A stretch of DNA of 64,000 nucleotides, from positions 186,001 to 250,000 of the forward strand of contig AMFN01000014.1 in NCBI GenBank assembly GCA_000302695.1, written 5' to 3'. Of this stretch, positions 8,793-18,378 are shown one piece after another (the stretch's first letter is position 1; the number at the start of each line of letters is the position of its first letter). The DNA comes from Enterobacteriaceae bacterium LSJC7 (lineage in GTDB: Bacteria; Pseudomonadota; Gammaproteobacteria; Enterobacterales; Enterobacteriaceae). Below the pieces are notes generated by a model. That model was not told where the DNA came from. It made no database searches and saw only the letters and a program-made list of their open reading frames with translations. Position numbers and translations under genes: made by a program.

Positions 8793-11039
8793 ATGCTCAC
8801 CCTGCTGCGAGAAATTGTCGAAAAGGTTGCCAGTGCGCCGCGCCTGAATGAGGCGCTGCGTATTCTGGTTGATGACATCTGCCAGGCGATGGATACCGAG
8901 GTGTGCTCTGTTTATCTCGCCGATCATGAGCGCTGCTGCTACTACCTCATGGCGACTCGCGGCCTGAAAAAACCGCGCAACCGCACGGTCACGCTCGCCT
9001 TTGATGAAGGGCTGGTCGGCCTGGTTGGCCGACTGGCAGAACCCATCAACCTTGCCGACGCGCAAAAACACCCCAGCTTCAAATACATTCCCGCCGTAAA
9101 AGAAGATCATTTCCGCTCCTTCCTGGGCGTGCCGATAATTCAGCGCCGCCAGTTGCTGGGTGTGCTGGTGGTTCAGCAGCGCCAGTTGCGCCAGTTTGAT
9201 GAAAGTGAAGAGTCTTTCCTGGTCACGCTGGCAACCCAGATGGCGGCCATCCTCTCTCAGTCGCAGTTAACGGCGCTCTTCGGTCAGTACCGGCAAACCC
9301 GCATCCGCGCGCTGGCCGCCGCGCCGGGTGTGGCGGTGGCTGAAGGCTGGCTGGACGCGACACTTCCTCTCATGGAGCAGGTGACAGAGGCCTCAACTCT
9401 GAACACGGCGCAGGAACGTGAGCGACTGGCGACGGCGCTGGAAGACGCCGCAGCAGAGTTCCGGCGTTTCAGTAAGCGTTTTGCCGCGGGGGCGCAAAAA
9501 GAGACAGCAGCGATTTTTGATCTCTATTCGCACCTGTTGATGGACGCACGCCTGCGTCGCGAACTGTATGCTGAAGTCGATAAAGGCTGTGTGGCGGAGT
9601 GGGCAGTCAAAAAAGTTATTGAGAAATTTGCCGCCCAGTTTGCCGCGCTCAGCGATGGCTACCTCAAAGAGCGAGCCGGCGATCTGCGTGCCCTGGGCCA
9701 GCGTCTGTTGTTCCACCTTGACGACACCATTCTGAGCCCTAACAGTTGGCCACATCGCTTTGTGCTGGTTGCCGACGAACTCTCGGCTGCAACCCTTGCT
9801 GAGCTACCGCCGGACAGACTGGCGGGCGTGGTGGTACGCGACGGCGCGGCCAACTCGCACGCGGCCATTATGGTGCGCGCAATGGGCATTCCCACCGTGA
9901 TGGGAGCCGATATCCAGCCCATGATGTTGCAGGGGCGCATGCTGGTGGTGGACGGCTATCGCGGTGAAGTGCTGGTTGACCCTGAAGCGGTGCTGCTTGC
10001 CGAATACCAGCGGCTGATTAACGAAGAAGATGCGCTCAGTAAGCTTGCAGAAGGTGAGGCCGAGCAGCCTGCGCAGCTCAAAAGCGGTGAGCGCATACAG
10101 GTGCTGCTCAACGCCGGCCTTAGCCCGGAGCACGAGCAAAAGCTCGGGGCGTACATCGACGGCATCGGCCTGTATCGCACCGAAATCCCGTTTATGCTGC
10201 AAAGTGGTTTTCCGTCAGAAGAAGAGCAGGTGGCGCAGTACCAGGGCATGTTGCAGATGTTCCACGACAAGCCGGTGACGCTGCGCACGCTCGATGTGGG
10301 CGCAGACAAGCAACTGCCCTACATGCCAATTAGCGAAGAAAATCCCTGTCTCGGCTGGCGCGGCATTCGCATTACGCTCGATCAACCAGAGATCTTTCTG
10401 GTCCAGGTGCGTGCGATGCTGCGCGCCAACGCCGCGACCGGCAACCTCGGTATTCTGCTGCCGATGATTACCAGCCTTGATGAGGTGGACGAAGCGCGCC
10501 GCCTTATTGACCGCGCTCGCCAGGAAGTCGAGGAGGAGCTGGGTTACGCTATCCCGATGCCGCGTATTGGCGTGATGATCGAAGTGCCGTCGATGATCTT
10601 TATGCTCCCACAGCTAAAAGGGCGCGTGGATTTCATCTCGGTTGGCTCTAACGATCTGACTCAATATCTGCTGGCGGTTGACAGGAACAACACGCGTGTT
10701 GCCGGGCTGTACGACAGCCTGCATCCCGCCATGCTGCGTGCGCTATACGCGATTGCCCAGACGGCAACGGCGCTTGATATTGAGCTCGGGCTGTGCGGCG
10801 AAATGGCGGGCGATCCGATGTGTGTGGCGCTGCTAACCGGCATGGGGTATCGCCATCTCTCCATGAACGGGCGCTCAGTTGCACGCGTCAAATATCTGCT
10901 GCGCCATATTGATTATGCCGATGCCTGCGACCTGGCCCAGCGTTGTCTGGAATTACAGATGTCGGCAGAAGTGCGCCACCAGGTAGCGGCATTTATGGAG
11001 CGGCGCGGCATGGGTGGGCTGATTCGCGGCGGGCGTTAG
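8793..11039 (+). CDS. ptsP: PEP-protein phosphotransferase PtsP (Enzyme I-Ntr)
   Basis: First enzyme of the nitrogen phosphotransferase system. It takes phosphate from PEP and passes it to NPr and then EIIA-Ntr, affecting potassium and nitrogen balance. The 748 aa comprise an N-terminal GAF domain (about 1-150), the phosphohistidine domain with His356 in GAANSHAAIMVRAMG, and a C-terminal PEP-binding TIM barrel with Cys668 in LCGEMAGDP. The start was set at ATG 8793 (MLTLLREIVEKVASAPRLNE) rather than the longer frame opening at 8625, which would run through rppH. It is in an operon with rppH. Confidence 0.97.
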   Translation: MLTLLREIVEKVASAPRLNEALRILVDDICQAMDTEVCSVYLADHERCCYYLMATRGLKKPRNRTVTLAFDEGLVGLVGRLAEPINLADAQKHPSFKYIPAVKEDHFRSFLGVPIIQRRQLLGVLVVQQRQLRQFDESEESFLVTLATQMAAILSQSQLTALFGQYRQTRIRALAAAPGVAVAEGWLDATLPLMEQVTEASTLNTAQERERLATALEDAAAEFRRFSKRFAAGAQKETAAIFDLYSHLLMDARLRRELYAEVDKGCVAEWAVKKVIEKFAAQFAALSDGYLKERAGDLRALGQRLLFHLDDTILSPNSWPHRFVLVADELSAATLAELPPDRLAGVVVRDGAANSHAAIMVRAMGIPTVMGADIQPMMLQGRMLVVDGYRGEVLVDPEAVLLAEYQRLINEEDALSKLAEGEAEQPAQLKSGERIQVLLNAGLSPEHEQKLGAYIDGIGLYRTEIPFMLQSGFPSEEEQVAQYQGMLQMFHDKPVTLRTLDVGADKQLPYMPISEENPCLGWRGIRITLDQPEIFLVQVRAMLRANAATGNLGILLPMITSLDEVDEARRLIDRARQEVEEELGYAIPMPRIGVMIEVPSMIFMLPQLKGRVDFISVGSNDLTQYLLAVDRNNTRVAGLYDSLHPAMLRALYAIAQTATALDIELGLCGEMAGDPMCVALLTGMGYRHLSMNGRSVARVKYLLRHIDYADACDLAQRCLELQMSAEVRHQVAAFMERRGMGGLIRGGR

Positions 11040-11203
11040 GAACCAGAATTTTACACTTTACAATTACATTTCTTTTACGCCTTCGTAACGACATCACATT
11101 CGTGCTTTGTGCTATTATCCGCTGCTTTGGGAGCGCGCCCTCCGGCGTGCAGCGTAACGCCCGTCGGCTCTCACGGCGGGGTAACAAGGCTTTATGGTGA
11201 CAG

Positions 11204-12076
11204 ATGAACAGTGGCTATCTGCGTTTTCCCGAGTTTGATCCGGTTATTTTTTCAATAGGTCCGGTTTCGCTTCACTGGTACGGGCTGATGTACCTTGTGG
11301 GTTTTGTTTTTGCTATGTGGCTTGCTACGCGCCGCGCCAACCGCCCGGGCAGCGGCTGGACCAAAAACGAAGTAGAAAACCTGCTCTATGCAGGCTTCCT
11401 CGGTGTGTTTCTCGGTGGCCGCATCGGTTATGTGCTGTTTTATAACTTCCCGCTTTTCCTGGACGACCCGCTGTATTTGTTCCGGGTCTGGGACGGTGGC
11501 ATGTCATTCCACGGTGGTCTGATTGGCGTTATCTGCGTCATGCTTATCTTTGCTCACCGCACTAAACGCACCTTCTTTCAGGTTTCTGACTTTATCGCTC
11601 CGCTTATTCCGTTTGGCCTCGGAGCCGGACGTTTGGGTAACTTCATTAACGGCGAACTGTGGGGGCGGGTTGACCCGGGCTTTCGCTTCACCATGCTATT
11701 CCCCAATTCGCGTACTGAAGATTTAACCCTGCTGCAAAGCCACCCGGAGTGGCAGCCGCTGTTTGACACCTATGGTTCACTCCCGCGTCACATGTCCCAA
11801 CTCTATGAAATGGTGCTCGAAGGGATTGTGCTGTTCATTATCCTCAATCTTTTTATTCGCAAGCCTCGCCCGACTGGCGCGGTTTCGGGCCTGTTCCTGA
11901 TTGGTTACGGCGCGTTTCGCATCATTGTTGAGTTTTTCCGCCAGCCGGACGCACAGTTTACCGGTACCTGGGTGCAGTACATCAGCATGGGGCAAATCCT
12001 CTCCGTGCCGATGATTGTGGCCGGTATCGCTATGATGGTTTGGGCATATCGCCGCCCTAAGCCGCAGATTTCGTGA
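11204..12076 (+). CDS. lgt: Prolipoprotein diacylglyceryl transferase Lgt
   Basis: Essential inner-membrane enzyme of 290 aa. It transfers diacylglycerol from phosphatidylglycerol to the lipobox cysteine of prolipoproteins, the first step in maturing lipoproteins such as YgdR, YgdI and MltA in this window. Seven transmembrane segments are expected, and the Lgt signature [16 protein letters not shown] is at about residues 140-155. The ATG at 11204 follows a 164-nt intergenic leader with TATTAT at 11113 as a possible -10. thyA starts 7 nt after the stop, and a GAGGAAG ribosome site overlaps the lgt stop, so translation is linked. Confidence 0.97.
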   Translation: MNSGYLRFPEFDPVIFSIGPVSLHWYGLMYLVGFVFAMWLATRRANRPGSGWTKNEVENLLYAGFLGVFLGGRIGYVLFYNFPLFLDDPLYLFRVWDGGMSFHGGLIGVICVMLIFAHRTKRTFFQVSDFIAPLIPFGLGAGRLGNFINGELWGRVDPGFRFTMLFPNSRTEDLTLLQSHPEWQPLFDTYGSLPRHMSQLYEMVLEGIVLFIILNLFIRKPRPTGAVSGLFLIGYGAFRIIVEFFRQPDAQFTGTWVQYISMGQILSVPMIVAGIAMMVWAYRRPKPQIS

Positions 12077-12083
12077 GGAAGTA

Positions 12084-12878
12084 ATGAAACAGTACCTTGA
12101 TTTAATGGCTAAAGTGCTGGCCGAGGGGACGCCGAAAGACGACCGCACCGGTACCGGCACGCTATCCATCTTTGGTCACCAGATGCGCTTTGATTTGCGT
12201 GAAGGGTTTCCGCTGGTGACCACCAAACGCTGCCATCTGCGCTCTATCATTCATGAATTGCTGTGGTTCCTCAAAGGCGACACCAACATCGCTTACCTGC
12301 GTGAAAACAACGTCACTATCTGGGATGAGTGGGCCGATGAAAACGGCGACCTCGGGCCGGTCTATGGCAAACAGTGGCGTTCCTGGGGCGCGCCAGACGG
12401 TAAGCACATCGACCAGATTGCGAAGGTGCTGGAACAGCTAAAAAGTGACCCGGACTCGCGCCGTATTATTGTTTCAGCCTGGAATGTGGGTGAGCTGGAT
12501 CAGATGGCGCTGGCTCCGTGCCATGCGTTTTTCCAGTTTTACGTGGCAGATGGCCGCTTATCTTGCCAGCTTTACCAGCGCTCCTGTGACATCTTCCTCG
12601 GCCTGCCGTTTAACATTGCCAGCTATGCGCTTCTGGTGCATATGATGGCGCAGCAGTGTGACCTGGAAGTGGGGGATTTTGTCTGGACCGGTGGCGATAC
12701 GCACCTGTACAGCAACCACCTGGAGCAAACCCGCCTCCAGTTGACCCGCGAGCCGCGTCCGCTGCCGAAGCTGGTGATTAAGCGTAAACCGGCATCGTTA
12801 TTTGACTACCGCTTCGAAGACTTCGAAATAGAAGGCTATGAGCCGCATCCGGCCATCAAAGCGCCGGTCGCCATTTAA
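12084..12878 (+). CDS. thyA: Thymidylate synthase ThyA
   Basis: Converts dUMP to dTMP using methylene-tetrahydrofolate. It has 264 aa, identical in length to E. coli ThyA. The catalytic cysteine is C146 in [10 protein letters not shown]. The dUMP-binding [12 protein letters not shown] and folate-site [14 protein letters not shown] motifs and the C-terminal PVAI are all present. It shares a transcript with lgt and is followed by a strong terminator. Confidence 0.98.
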   Translation: MKQYLDLMAKVLAEGTPKDDRTGTGTLSIFGHQMRFDLREGFPLVTTKRCHLRSIIHELLWFLKGDTNIAYLRENNVTIWDEWADENGDLGPVYGKQWRSWGAPDGKHIDQIAKVLEQLKSDPDSRRIIVSAWNVGELDQMALAPCHAFFQFYVADGRLSCQLYQRSCDIFLGLPFNIASYALLVHMMAQQCDLEVGDFVWTGGDTHLYSNHLEQTRLQLTREPRPLPKLVIKRKPASLFDYRFEDFEIEGYEPHPAIKAPVAI

Positions 12879-12888
12879 GCTTTACGCT

Positions 12889-12913
12889 AACGGCACCTTC
12901 GGGTGCCGTTTTT
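12889..12913 (+). terminator. Terminator of lgt-thyA
   Basis: Stem AACGGCACC-TTCG-GGTGCCGTT followed by TTT, 10 nt after the thyA stop. The tight UUCG-type loop makes it a strong intrinsic terminator. Confidence 0.85.
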
Positions 12914-13031
12914 CATTGCCGCTTCCGGCGTTTTTGCAACGGGCTGCAACGGCTGCGGGTTTCTTCCGTAGCGTCTCGTAAACGGCGCTTTTCCTGCTGG
13001 AATGCGCACGCCAGTGCGCCACACTGCTGCC

Positions 13032-13502
13032 ATGAACAACAAACAGCGGGGCTACAGCCTCATGGAACTCATTGTGGTCATGGCCATTGTGCTGGCGCTC
13101 AGTAGCGCCGGGTTGCACGGTTGGCGGCAGTGGCAGCAACATCAACGCCTGGTACAAAGTTCGCGTCTGCTGCTGGCGTGGCTGCAAGTACAGCGTGATG
13201 AGGCCAATGCCTTTAACCGCGACAGCCTCATTATGGTGGTACGCGAGGGTACTCGTTGGTGCCTGAGCAGTGATGCAGCGCAGCCAGACGCCTGCCGCGC
13301 AGGTGGGCGGCGTGTGTGGCAGTCTCAATGGCCGGACATTACGCTGGCAGAAATCACAACCGGTCTGACGTTCTTTGGTTTGCGTAATACCGCGAGGCCT
13401 GGGCGCATTACGCTTGAGAACCCGAGCGGGCGCTGGCGGGCTGTTATCTCGGTCTGGGGGCGCGTTCGTCTGTGCCAGGTGGGGGAGCCAGGATGCCAGT
13501 AA
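13032..13502 (+). CDS. ppdA: Prepilin peptidase-dependent protein A (GspH-like minor pseudopilin)
   Basis: Type IV pilin-like protein of 156 aa, first gene of a four-gene minor pseudopilin cluster. The N-terminus MNNKQRG/YSLMELIVVMAI is a class III signal: cleavage is expected after G7 and the mature protein keeps Glu at +5. A hydrophobic helix follows. ATG 13032 gives the E. coli length; the in-frame ATG at 13002 adds ten residues with no family match. Minor pseudopilins prime assembly of type IV-like pili, but no pilus assembly machinery is encoded nearby. The role in enterobacteria is poorly known. Confidence 0.9.
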   Translation: MNNKQRGYSLMELIVVMAIVLALSSAGLHGWRQWQQHQRLVQSSRLLLAWLQVQRDEANAFNRDSLIMVVREGTRWCLSSDAAQPDACRAGGRRVWQSQWPDITLAEITTGLTFFGLRNTARPGRITLENPSGRWRAVISVWGRVRLCQVGEPGCQ

Positions 13503-14029
13503 TGCATGGCTTTACCTTGCCTGAGGCGCTACTGGCGATGGCGATTGGCAGTATGGTGTTGCTGGCAGGTAGCCGCCTGCTGCCTGTGCTACAGCTGGCT
13601 ACGCTGCGCGAGGCGCAGGTACAGAACCTTGAGGCCGAACTCTGGCGGCAGGTGTTTACGGTGGGTAAAACGCTACAGCGCGCAGGCTATTGCCGCAGTG
13701 AATGCACTCTGCAAGGGCTGAGGCTACGGGATAGCGGGCGCTGCGTCATCATCTCTCGTGAACTGGCCCCTGGCACAGGGACCGAGCAGGTGGGTTTTCG
13801 GCTACGCGGCGGAGCGCTGGAGACTTTCAGCGGTAGTGTGAACTGTGAAAGCGGTGGTTGGGAGAGAATGACGGATCCGAGTAGTCTGCGGGTCGAACTG
13901 TTTCAGGTGCAGCGCGAGAGCCGTGGAACATTTGCGCCGCGTCTGACCATCACGCTGCGTGCCCAGGCGTTGAATGCAGGTGCCAGGGGCGCGCAGGTGC
14001 AACACAGTGTTAGCGGTTTTAATCTGTGA
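13493..14029 (+). CDS. ppdB: Prepilin peptidase-dependent protein B (minor pseudopilin)
   Basis: 178-aa pseudopilin. The prepilin signal MPVMHG/FTLPEALLAMAIG has Glu at +5 and is followed by a hydrophobic helix. The start at ATG 13493 overlaps the end of ppdA by 10 nt; an earlier in-frame ATG at 13472 would place eight unneeded residues ahead of the signal. The C-terminus VSGFNL matches the family. Overlaps on both sides indicate one translationally coupled operon with ppdA, ygdB and ppdC. Confidence 0.88.
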   Translation: MPVMHGFTLPEALLAMAIGSMVLLAGSRLLPVLQLATLREAQVQNLEAELWRQVFTVGKTLQRAGYCRSECTLQGLRLRDSGRCVIISRELAPGTGTEQVGFRLRGGALETFSGSVNCESGGWERMTDPSSLRVELFQVQRESRGTFAPRLTITLRAQALNAGARGAQVQHSVSGFNL

Positions 14030-14430
14030 AACACCAGCGTGGCGGGGCGACGCTGGCAGCGGTCATGGCGCTGCTGCTGCCAGGTATGCTGTTGCTGTAC
14101 GGGCTGGGGCAGCTTTTTGAACTGCGGATGCCAGCGGTTGCAGGAGAAATTCGCCGCATCCGCGCCACCGCAGAGGCACACAGTGCGCTGACGTGGGGCT
14201 CGATGCAGCGCTGGCAACCCCAGGCTCACTGGCAGTGCCGAGTGGCAGGGGGCGGTGGGCAAGCCTGCCTGCGCCAGCTTGACGGAGGATTGCTGTTGCT
14301 CGGGCAGGATGAAGCAGGCCTGCTACGCTTCTGGCAGCGAGCCACATTGAGTGATGGAACGCTGCTCTTAAGCCCGCGCAGTTGGAGCGATTTCTGCCCG
14401 CTGGCGACCACGGCGGAGTGTGTGCCGTGA
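14026..14430 (+). CDS. ygdB: YgdB (DUF2509) pseudopilin-operon protein
   Basis: 134-aa protein starting with GTG in a GTGA overlap with the ppdB stop. Residues 9-27 are hydrophobic. Unlike its three neighbours it has no pilin-type Glu at +5 after the candidate G6 or G7, a feature seen in GspK-type pseudopilins of secretion systems. The C-terminal SPRSWSDFCPLATTAECVP is conserved and has paired cysteines. The function is unknown; position inside the ppd cluster suggests it is part of the same tip complex. Confidence 0.83.
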   Translation: MKHQRGGATLAAVMALLLPGMLLLYGLGQLFELRMPAVAGEIRRIRATAEAHSALTWGSMQRWQPQAHWQCRVAGGGGQACLRQLDGGLLLLGQDEAGLLRFWQRATLSDGTLLLSPRSWSDFCPLATTAECVP

Positions 14431-14735
14431 AGGGGGGCATGCGTGGTTTCAGTTTACCGGAAACACTATTGGCACTTTTGCTGTTGGCTATTGTGACCAG
14501 CGGGCTGGCAAACTGGCAGCGTGCGCTGGTGCACGGATTGCGCGTGCAAAGCCAGGCATTGCAGCTGTGGCGCATGCTTGAGCAGCAAAGCGATATCGCA
14601 CCCGTGCAACAGGTGCCGCGGCAGATAACACGAAGCGAGACATCGCAGGGCGGATGTGTCAGCATCACGGTCACGCTGACCGGGCTGGAGGGTCTTAGAG
14701 GCCAACTTCACCGCTTACACTGCCCGCTGAAATAG
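14427..14735 (+). CDS. ppdC: Prepilin peptidase-dependent protein C (minor pseudopilin)
   Basis: 102 aa if started at GTG 14427, which overlaps the ygdB stop as GTGA; ATG 14439 (98 aa) is the alternative. The signal reads MKGGMRG/FSLPETLLALLLLAI with Glu at +5. The C-terminal block GGCVSITVTL...LHCPLK is conserved with E. coli PpdC. It is the last gene of the pseudopilin cluster. A 118-nt gap to recC follows, and no clear terminator is seen there, so read-through into recC is possible. Confidence 0.87.
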   Translation: MKGGMRGFSLPETLLALLLLAIVTSGLANWQRALVHGLRVQSQALQLWRMLEQQSDIAPVQQVPRQITRSETSQGGCVSITVTLTGLEGLRGQLHRLHCPLK

Positions 14736-14853
14736 CCGCCACTGCGCACAGCGCGACGCGCTCAGTGGGCGTGGCAGAAAGTGACTTTAACCGTTGCGCC
14801 GGTCAATTATCCGAAACGTCGCCAGACATCTCAGGTTTTAAGAGGACATGTTT

Positions 14854-17800
14854 ATGTTGCGGGTGTATCACTCCAACCGGCTGGACGTGCTGGAAGAAAT
14901 TATGGAGTTCATCGTGGAGCGCCAGCCGCTGGACGATCCCTTTGAACCTGAAAGAGTGCTGGTGCAAAGCGTGGGCATGTCACAGTGGCTGCAAATGACG
15001 CTGGCGCAGCGCTTTGGTATTGCTGCTAACGTTGAGTTTCCGCTGCCTTCAAGTTTTATCTGGGACATGTTCGTGCGTGTGCTGCCGGGCATTCCTGAAG
15101 AAAGCGCCTTCAGCAAAAGCAGCATGACCTGGAAACTGATGAGTCTGCTGCCGCAGTGCCTTGATAAGCCAGAGTTTGAAACGTTGCGTTTGTATCTGGC
15201 CGAAGACAGCGACGACCGTAAGCTGTTTCAGTTAGCAAGCCGGGTGGCTGACCTGTTTGACCAGTATCTGGTGTATCGCCCGCAGTGGCTTTTACGCTGG
15301 GAAGCGGGTGAGCAGGTGGATGACTTGAGCGACGTGCAGCGCTGGCAGGCGACGCTGTGGCGTGAGCTTAATGCACTCACTGACAGGCTGGGCCAACCGC
15401 GCTGGCACCGTGCCAACCTCTATAGCCGGTTTATTCGCACGCTGGAAGACGCCGATAGCTGCCCGCCAGGCCTGCCGCCGCGCATCTTCATTTGCGGGAT
15501 CTCTGCGCTACCGCCGGTCTATCTGCACGCACTCCAGGCGCTGGGCCGCCATATTGACGTTCATCTGCTGTTCACCAATCCGTGTCGTTATTACTGGGGT
15601 GATATTAAAGACCCGGCTTTTCTGGCGCGTCTGATGAGCAAGCAGCGGCGTAAGCACAACGCGCAGCATACCCTGGCGTTGTTTAAAGAGAACGCAGATG
15701 TGCCGGGTTTATTTAACGAGGCGGGCGAGCAGGCGGTGGGCAACCCACTGCTGGCCTCCTGGGGCAAACTTGGGCGGGACTACAGCTTTTTGCTTTCTGA
15801 GCTGGAGCGCGTTGAAGACGTGGACGTGTTCGTGGATGTCCCTGCGGATAACCTGCTGCACCGCTTACAGGGTGACCTGCTGGAGTTACAGGACCGGGAG
15901 GTTGCCGGGCTGACTGAAGCCGAATTTGCGCGCAGCGACAATAAACGCCTGCTTGCACCTGACGATCGCAGCGTGACCGTGCACGTGTGCCACAGTCCGC
16001 AGCGTGAGGTTGAGGTGCTGCATGACCGGCTGTTGGCCATGCTTGAAGACGACCCAACGCTGACGCCACGCGATATTATCGTGATGGTGGCAGATATCGA
16101 CAGCTACAGCCCGTTTATCCAGGCGGTGTTTGGTAGCGTGAGTGACGAACGGCGGCTGCCGTTTGCCATTTCCGACCGCCGGGCGCGTCAGGCGCACCCG
16201 GCGATTCAGGCCTTTATCACACTGCTGGGGCTACCGGACAGCCGGTTTATTTCAGAAGACGTGCTGGCGCTACTTGAAGTGCCTGCACTGGCGGCGCGCT
16301 TTGAGATTGATGAAGAAGGGTTGCGCTACCTGCGCCAGTGGGTGAGCGAATCCGGCGTGCGTTGGGGGCTTGATGACAACAACGTGCGCGATATGGACCT
16401 GCCGGTGACCGGCCAGCATACGTGGCGTTTTGGCCTGATGCGCATGTTGCTGGGCTACGCAATGCAAAGTGACGCCGGTGAGTGGCAGGATGTGCTGCCT
16501 TATGACGAATCCAGTGGTCTGATTGCCGCTCTGGTCGGGCACCTTGCCGATTTGCTGGCCGAGCTTAACCGCTGGCGTGCCGAGCTTGCACAGCCAAGAG
16601 CGCTGGACGAATGGCTGACGTTATGCCGGGAGATGCTGAACGCCTTTTTCCTGCCGGATGCCGACACCGAAGCCGCGCTTGCGCTGATTGAACAGCAGTG
16701 GCAGACCGTTATCAGCCAGGGGCTGGAGGCCGACTATCGTAGTGCCGTGCCGCTGCGGCTTTTGCGCGACGAACTGGCCTCTCGCCTGGACCAGGAGCGC
16801 ATCAGCCAGCGCTTTCTGGCCGGGCCAGTTAACTTTTGTACCCTGATGCCGATGCGTTCTATTCCTTTTCGCGTGGTGTGTCTGCTGGGAATGAACGACG
16901 GCGTCTATCCGCGCGTGCTGCCACCACTAGGTTTTGATCTCATGAGTGAAAAACCGGTGCGTGGCGATCGCAGTCGCCGTGACGATGATCGTTACCTGTT
17001 TCTTGAAGCGCTGATCTCTGCCCAGCAGTGTCTGTGGATTAGCTACATTGGCCGCTCGGTGCAGGACAATAGTGAAAAGTTCCCGTCGGTGTTGGTTGAG
17101 GAGTTGGTGAACTACATTGCCCACAGCCATTATCTTGCGGGCGATGAGGCCTGCAACAGTGATGAAAGCGCACAGCGTGTACTACGCCACATTATCTGCG
17201 AACACCCGCGCACGCCGTTTGATGCCGCAAGATTCACGCCTGAAGCCGAATTTCAGAGCTACGCACGCGAATGGCTGCCCGCTGCCAGCGAGCAGGGGGA
17301 GGCGCAGTCTGATTTTATTCAGCCACTGAGCGAGCTGCCGCTAGAGGAAATTTCATTTGAGCAGTTGCAGCGTTTCTGGCGTCATCCAGTCAGAGCGTTT
17401 TTCCAGATGCGTTTGCGGGTTAACTTTGCCCAGGAAGACGCCGAATTGCCGGACACTGAACCCTTTACCCTGGACGCGCTCAATCGCTTTCGCATGAACC
17501 AGCAGTTGCTCAATACGCTGGTGCACCAGCAGGACCCGGAGGCACTCTACCGACGCTATCGCGCGGCCGGTGAACTGCCCTATGGCGCGTTTGGTGATAT
17601 CTGGTGGGATGCCCAGTGTGATGAAATGCGTACACTGGCGCAGAAGGTGCTGGAGGAGCGCCAACTGGGTGAGAACCGGGAAATCAATCTCCTGCTGGAC
17701 GGCGTGCGGCTGACGGGCTGGCTGACTGACGTACAGCCAGATGGGTTGCTGCGCTGGCGTCCTTCATTGCTGCGGGTGCCGCATGGCCTGCAATTGTGGC

Positions 17801-18228
17801 TTGAGCACCTGGTTTATTGTGCCAGTGGCGGTAGCGGCGACAGCCGTTTGCTGGGGAGGCGCGATGGCGAGTGGCATTTCCCGGCGCTGGCGCGTGAAGA
17901 GGCGCAGGCCTTACTTTCTGAGCTGGTGAAAGGTTACCGTCAGGGGCTACGTGAGCCGCTGATTTTGCTGCCCGATAGCGGTGGTGCCTGGCTTAAGGCC
18001 TGCTATGACCCGCAGTCTGACAGCATCCTCTGGGATGACGACACGCAGCGTAAAGCGCGGGCAAAACTGGTGCAGACCTGGGAAGGTAATCAGACGGTAG
18101 GTGGTGAAGGCCAGGATATCTGGCTACAACGGCTTTGGCGAACGCTTGATGAGGATTATTATGATGCTATCGTGCGTGAAGCACAGCGCTGGCTGTTACC
18201 GCTATTTAGTCACCAGCGATCTGTATAA
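14854..18228 (+). CDS. recC: Exodeoxyribonuclease V gamma subunit RecC
   Basis: 1124-aa subunit of RecBCD. It holds the complex together, splits the duplex and scans the 3' strand for Chi using inactivated helicase-like domains. Conserved blocks include CHSPQREVEVLHDRLLAML, VMVADIDSYSPFIQAVFG, LGMNDGVYPR and RGDRSRRDDDRYLFLEA. ATG 14854 (MLRVYHSNRLD) was chosen over ATG 14848 because AGAGGA at 14841-14846 is only 1 nt from 14848 but 7 nt from 14854. It is followed by ptrA, recB and recD, the standard order in enterobacteria. Confidence 0.97.
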   Translation: MLRVYHSNRLDVLEEIMEFIVERQPLDDPFEPERVLVQSVGMSQWLQMTLAQRFGIAANVEFPLPSSFIWDMFVRVLPGIPEESAFSKSSMTWKLMSLLPQCLDKPEFETLRLYLAEDSDDRKLFQLASRVADLFDQYLVYRPQWLLRWEAGEQVDDLSDVQRWQATLWRELNALTDRLGQPRWHRANLYSRFIRTLEDADSCPPGLPPRIFICGISALPPVYLHALQALGRHIDVHLLFTNPCRYYWGDIKDPAFLARLMSKQRRKHNAQHTLALFKENADVPGLFNEAGEQAVGNPLLASWGKLGRDYSFLLSELERVEDVDVFVDVPADNLLHRLQGDLLELQDREVAGLTEAEFARSDNKRLLAPDDRSVTVHVCHSPQREVEVLHDRLLAMLEDDPTLTPRDIIVMVADIDSYSPFIQAVFGSVSDERRLPFAISDRRARQAHPAIQAFITLLGLPDSRFISEDVLALLEVPALAARFEIDEEGLRYLRQWVSESGVRWGLDDNNVRDMDLPVTGQHTWRFGLMRMLLGYAMQSDAGEWQDVLPYDESSGLIAALVGHLADLLAELNRWRAELAQPRALDEWLTLCREMLNAFFLPDADTEAALALIEQQWQTVISQGLEADYRSAVPLRLLRDELASRLDQERISQRFLAGPVNFCTLMPMRSIPFRVVCLLGMNDGVYPRVLPPLGFDLMSEKPVRGDRSRRDDDRYLFLEALISAQQCLWISYIGRSVQDNSEKFPSVLVEELVNYIAHSHYLAGDEACNSDESAQRVLRHIICEHPRTPFDAARFTPEAEFQSYAREWLPAASEQGEAQSDFIQPLSELPLEEISFEQLQRFWRHPVRAFFQMRLRVNFAQEDAELPDTEPFTLDALNRFRMNQQLLNTLVHQQDPEALYRRYRAAGELPYGAFGDIWWDAQCDEMRTLAQKVLEERQLGENREINLLLDGVRLTGWLTDVQPDGLLRWRPSLLRVPHGLQLWLEHLVYCASGGSGDSRLLGRRDGEWHFPALAREEAQALLSELVKGYRQGLREPLILLPDSGGAWLKACYDPQSDSILWDDDTQRKARAKLVQTWEGNQTVGGEGQDIWLQRLWRTLDEDYYDAIVREAQRWLLPLFSHQRSV

Positions 18229-18378
18229 AAATTGCACACTCCGGGGCGGTGATTTATGATGCGCCTCGTTCCCCGATAATAAGAAATACCGCAACGCGCA
18301 GTGCATATTGCGCGTGTGTCGCCAGACAGTGGCGCAAGTTAATGATGATGTCTGGCCGTTCTACTATGAGGTTCGTGA

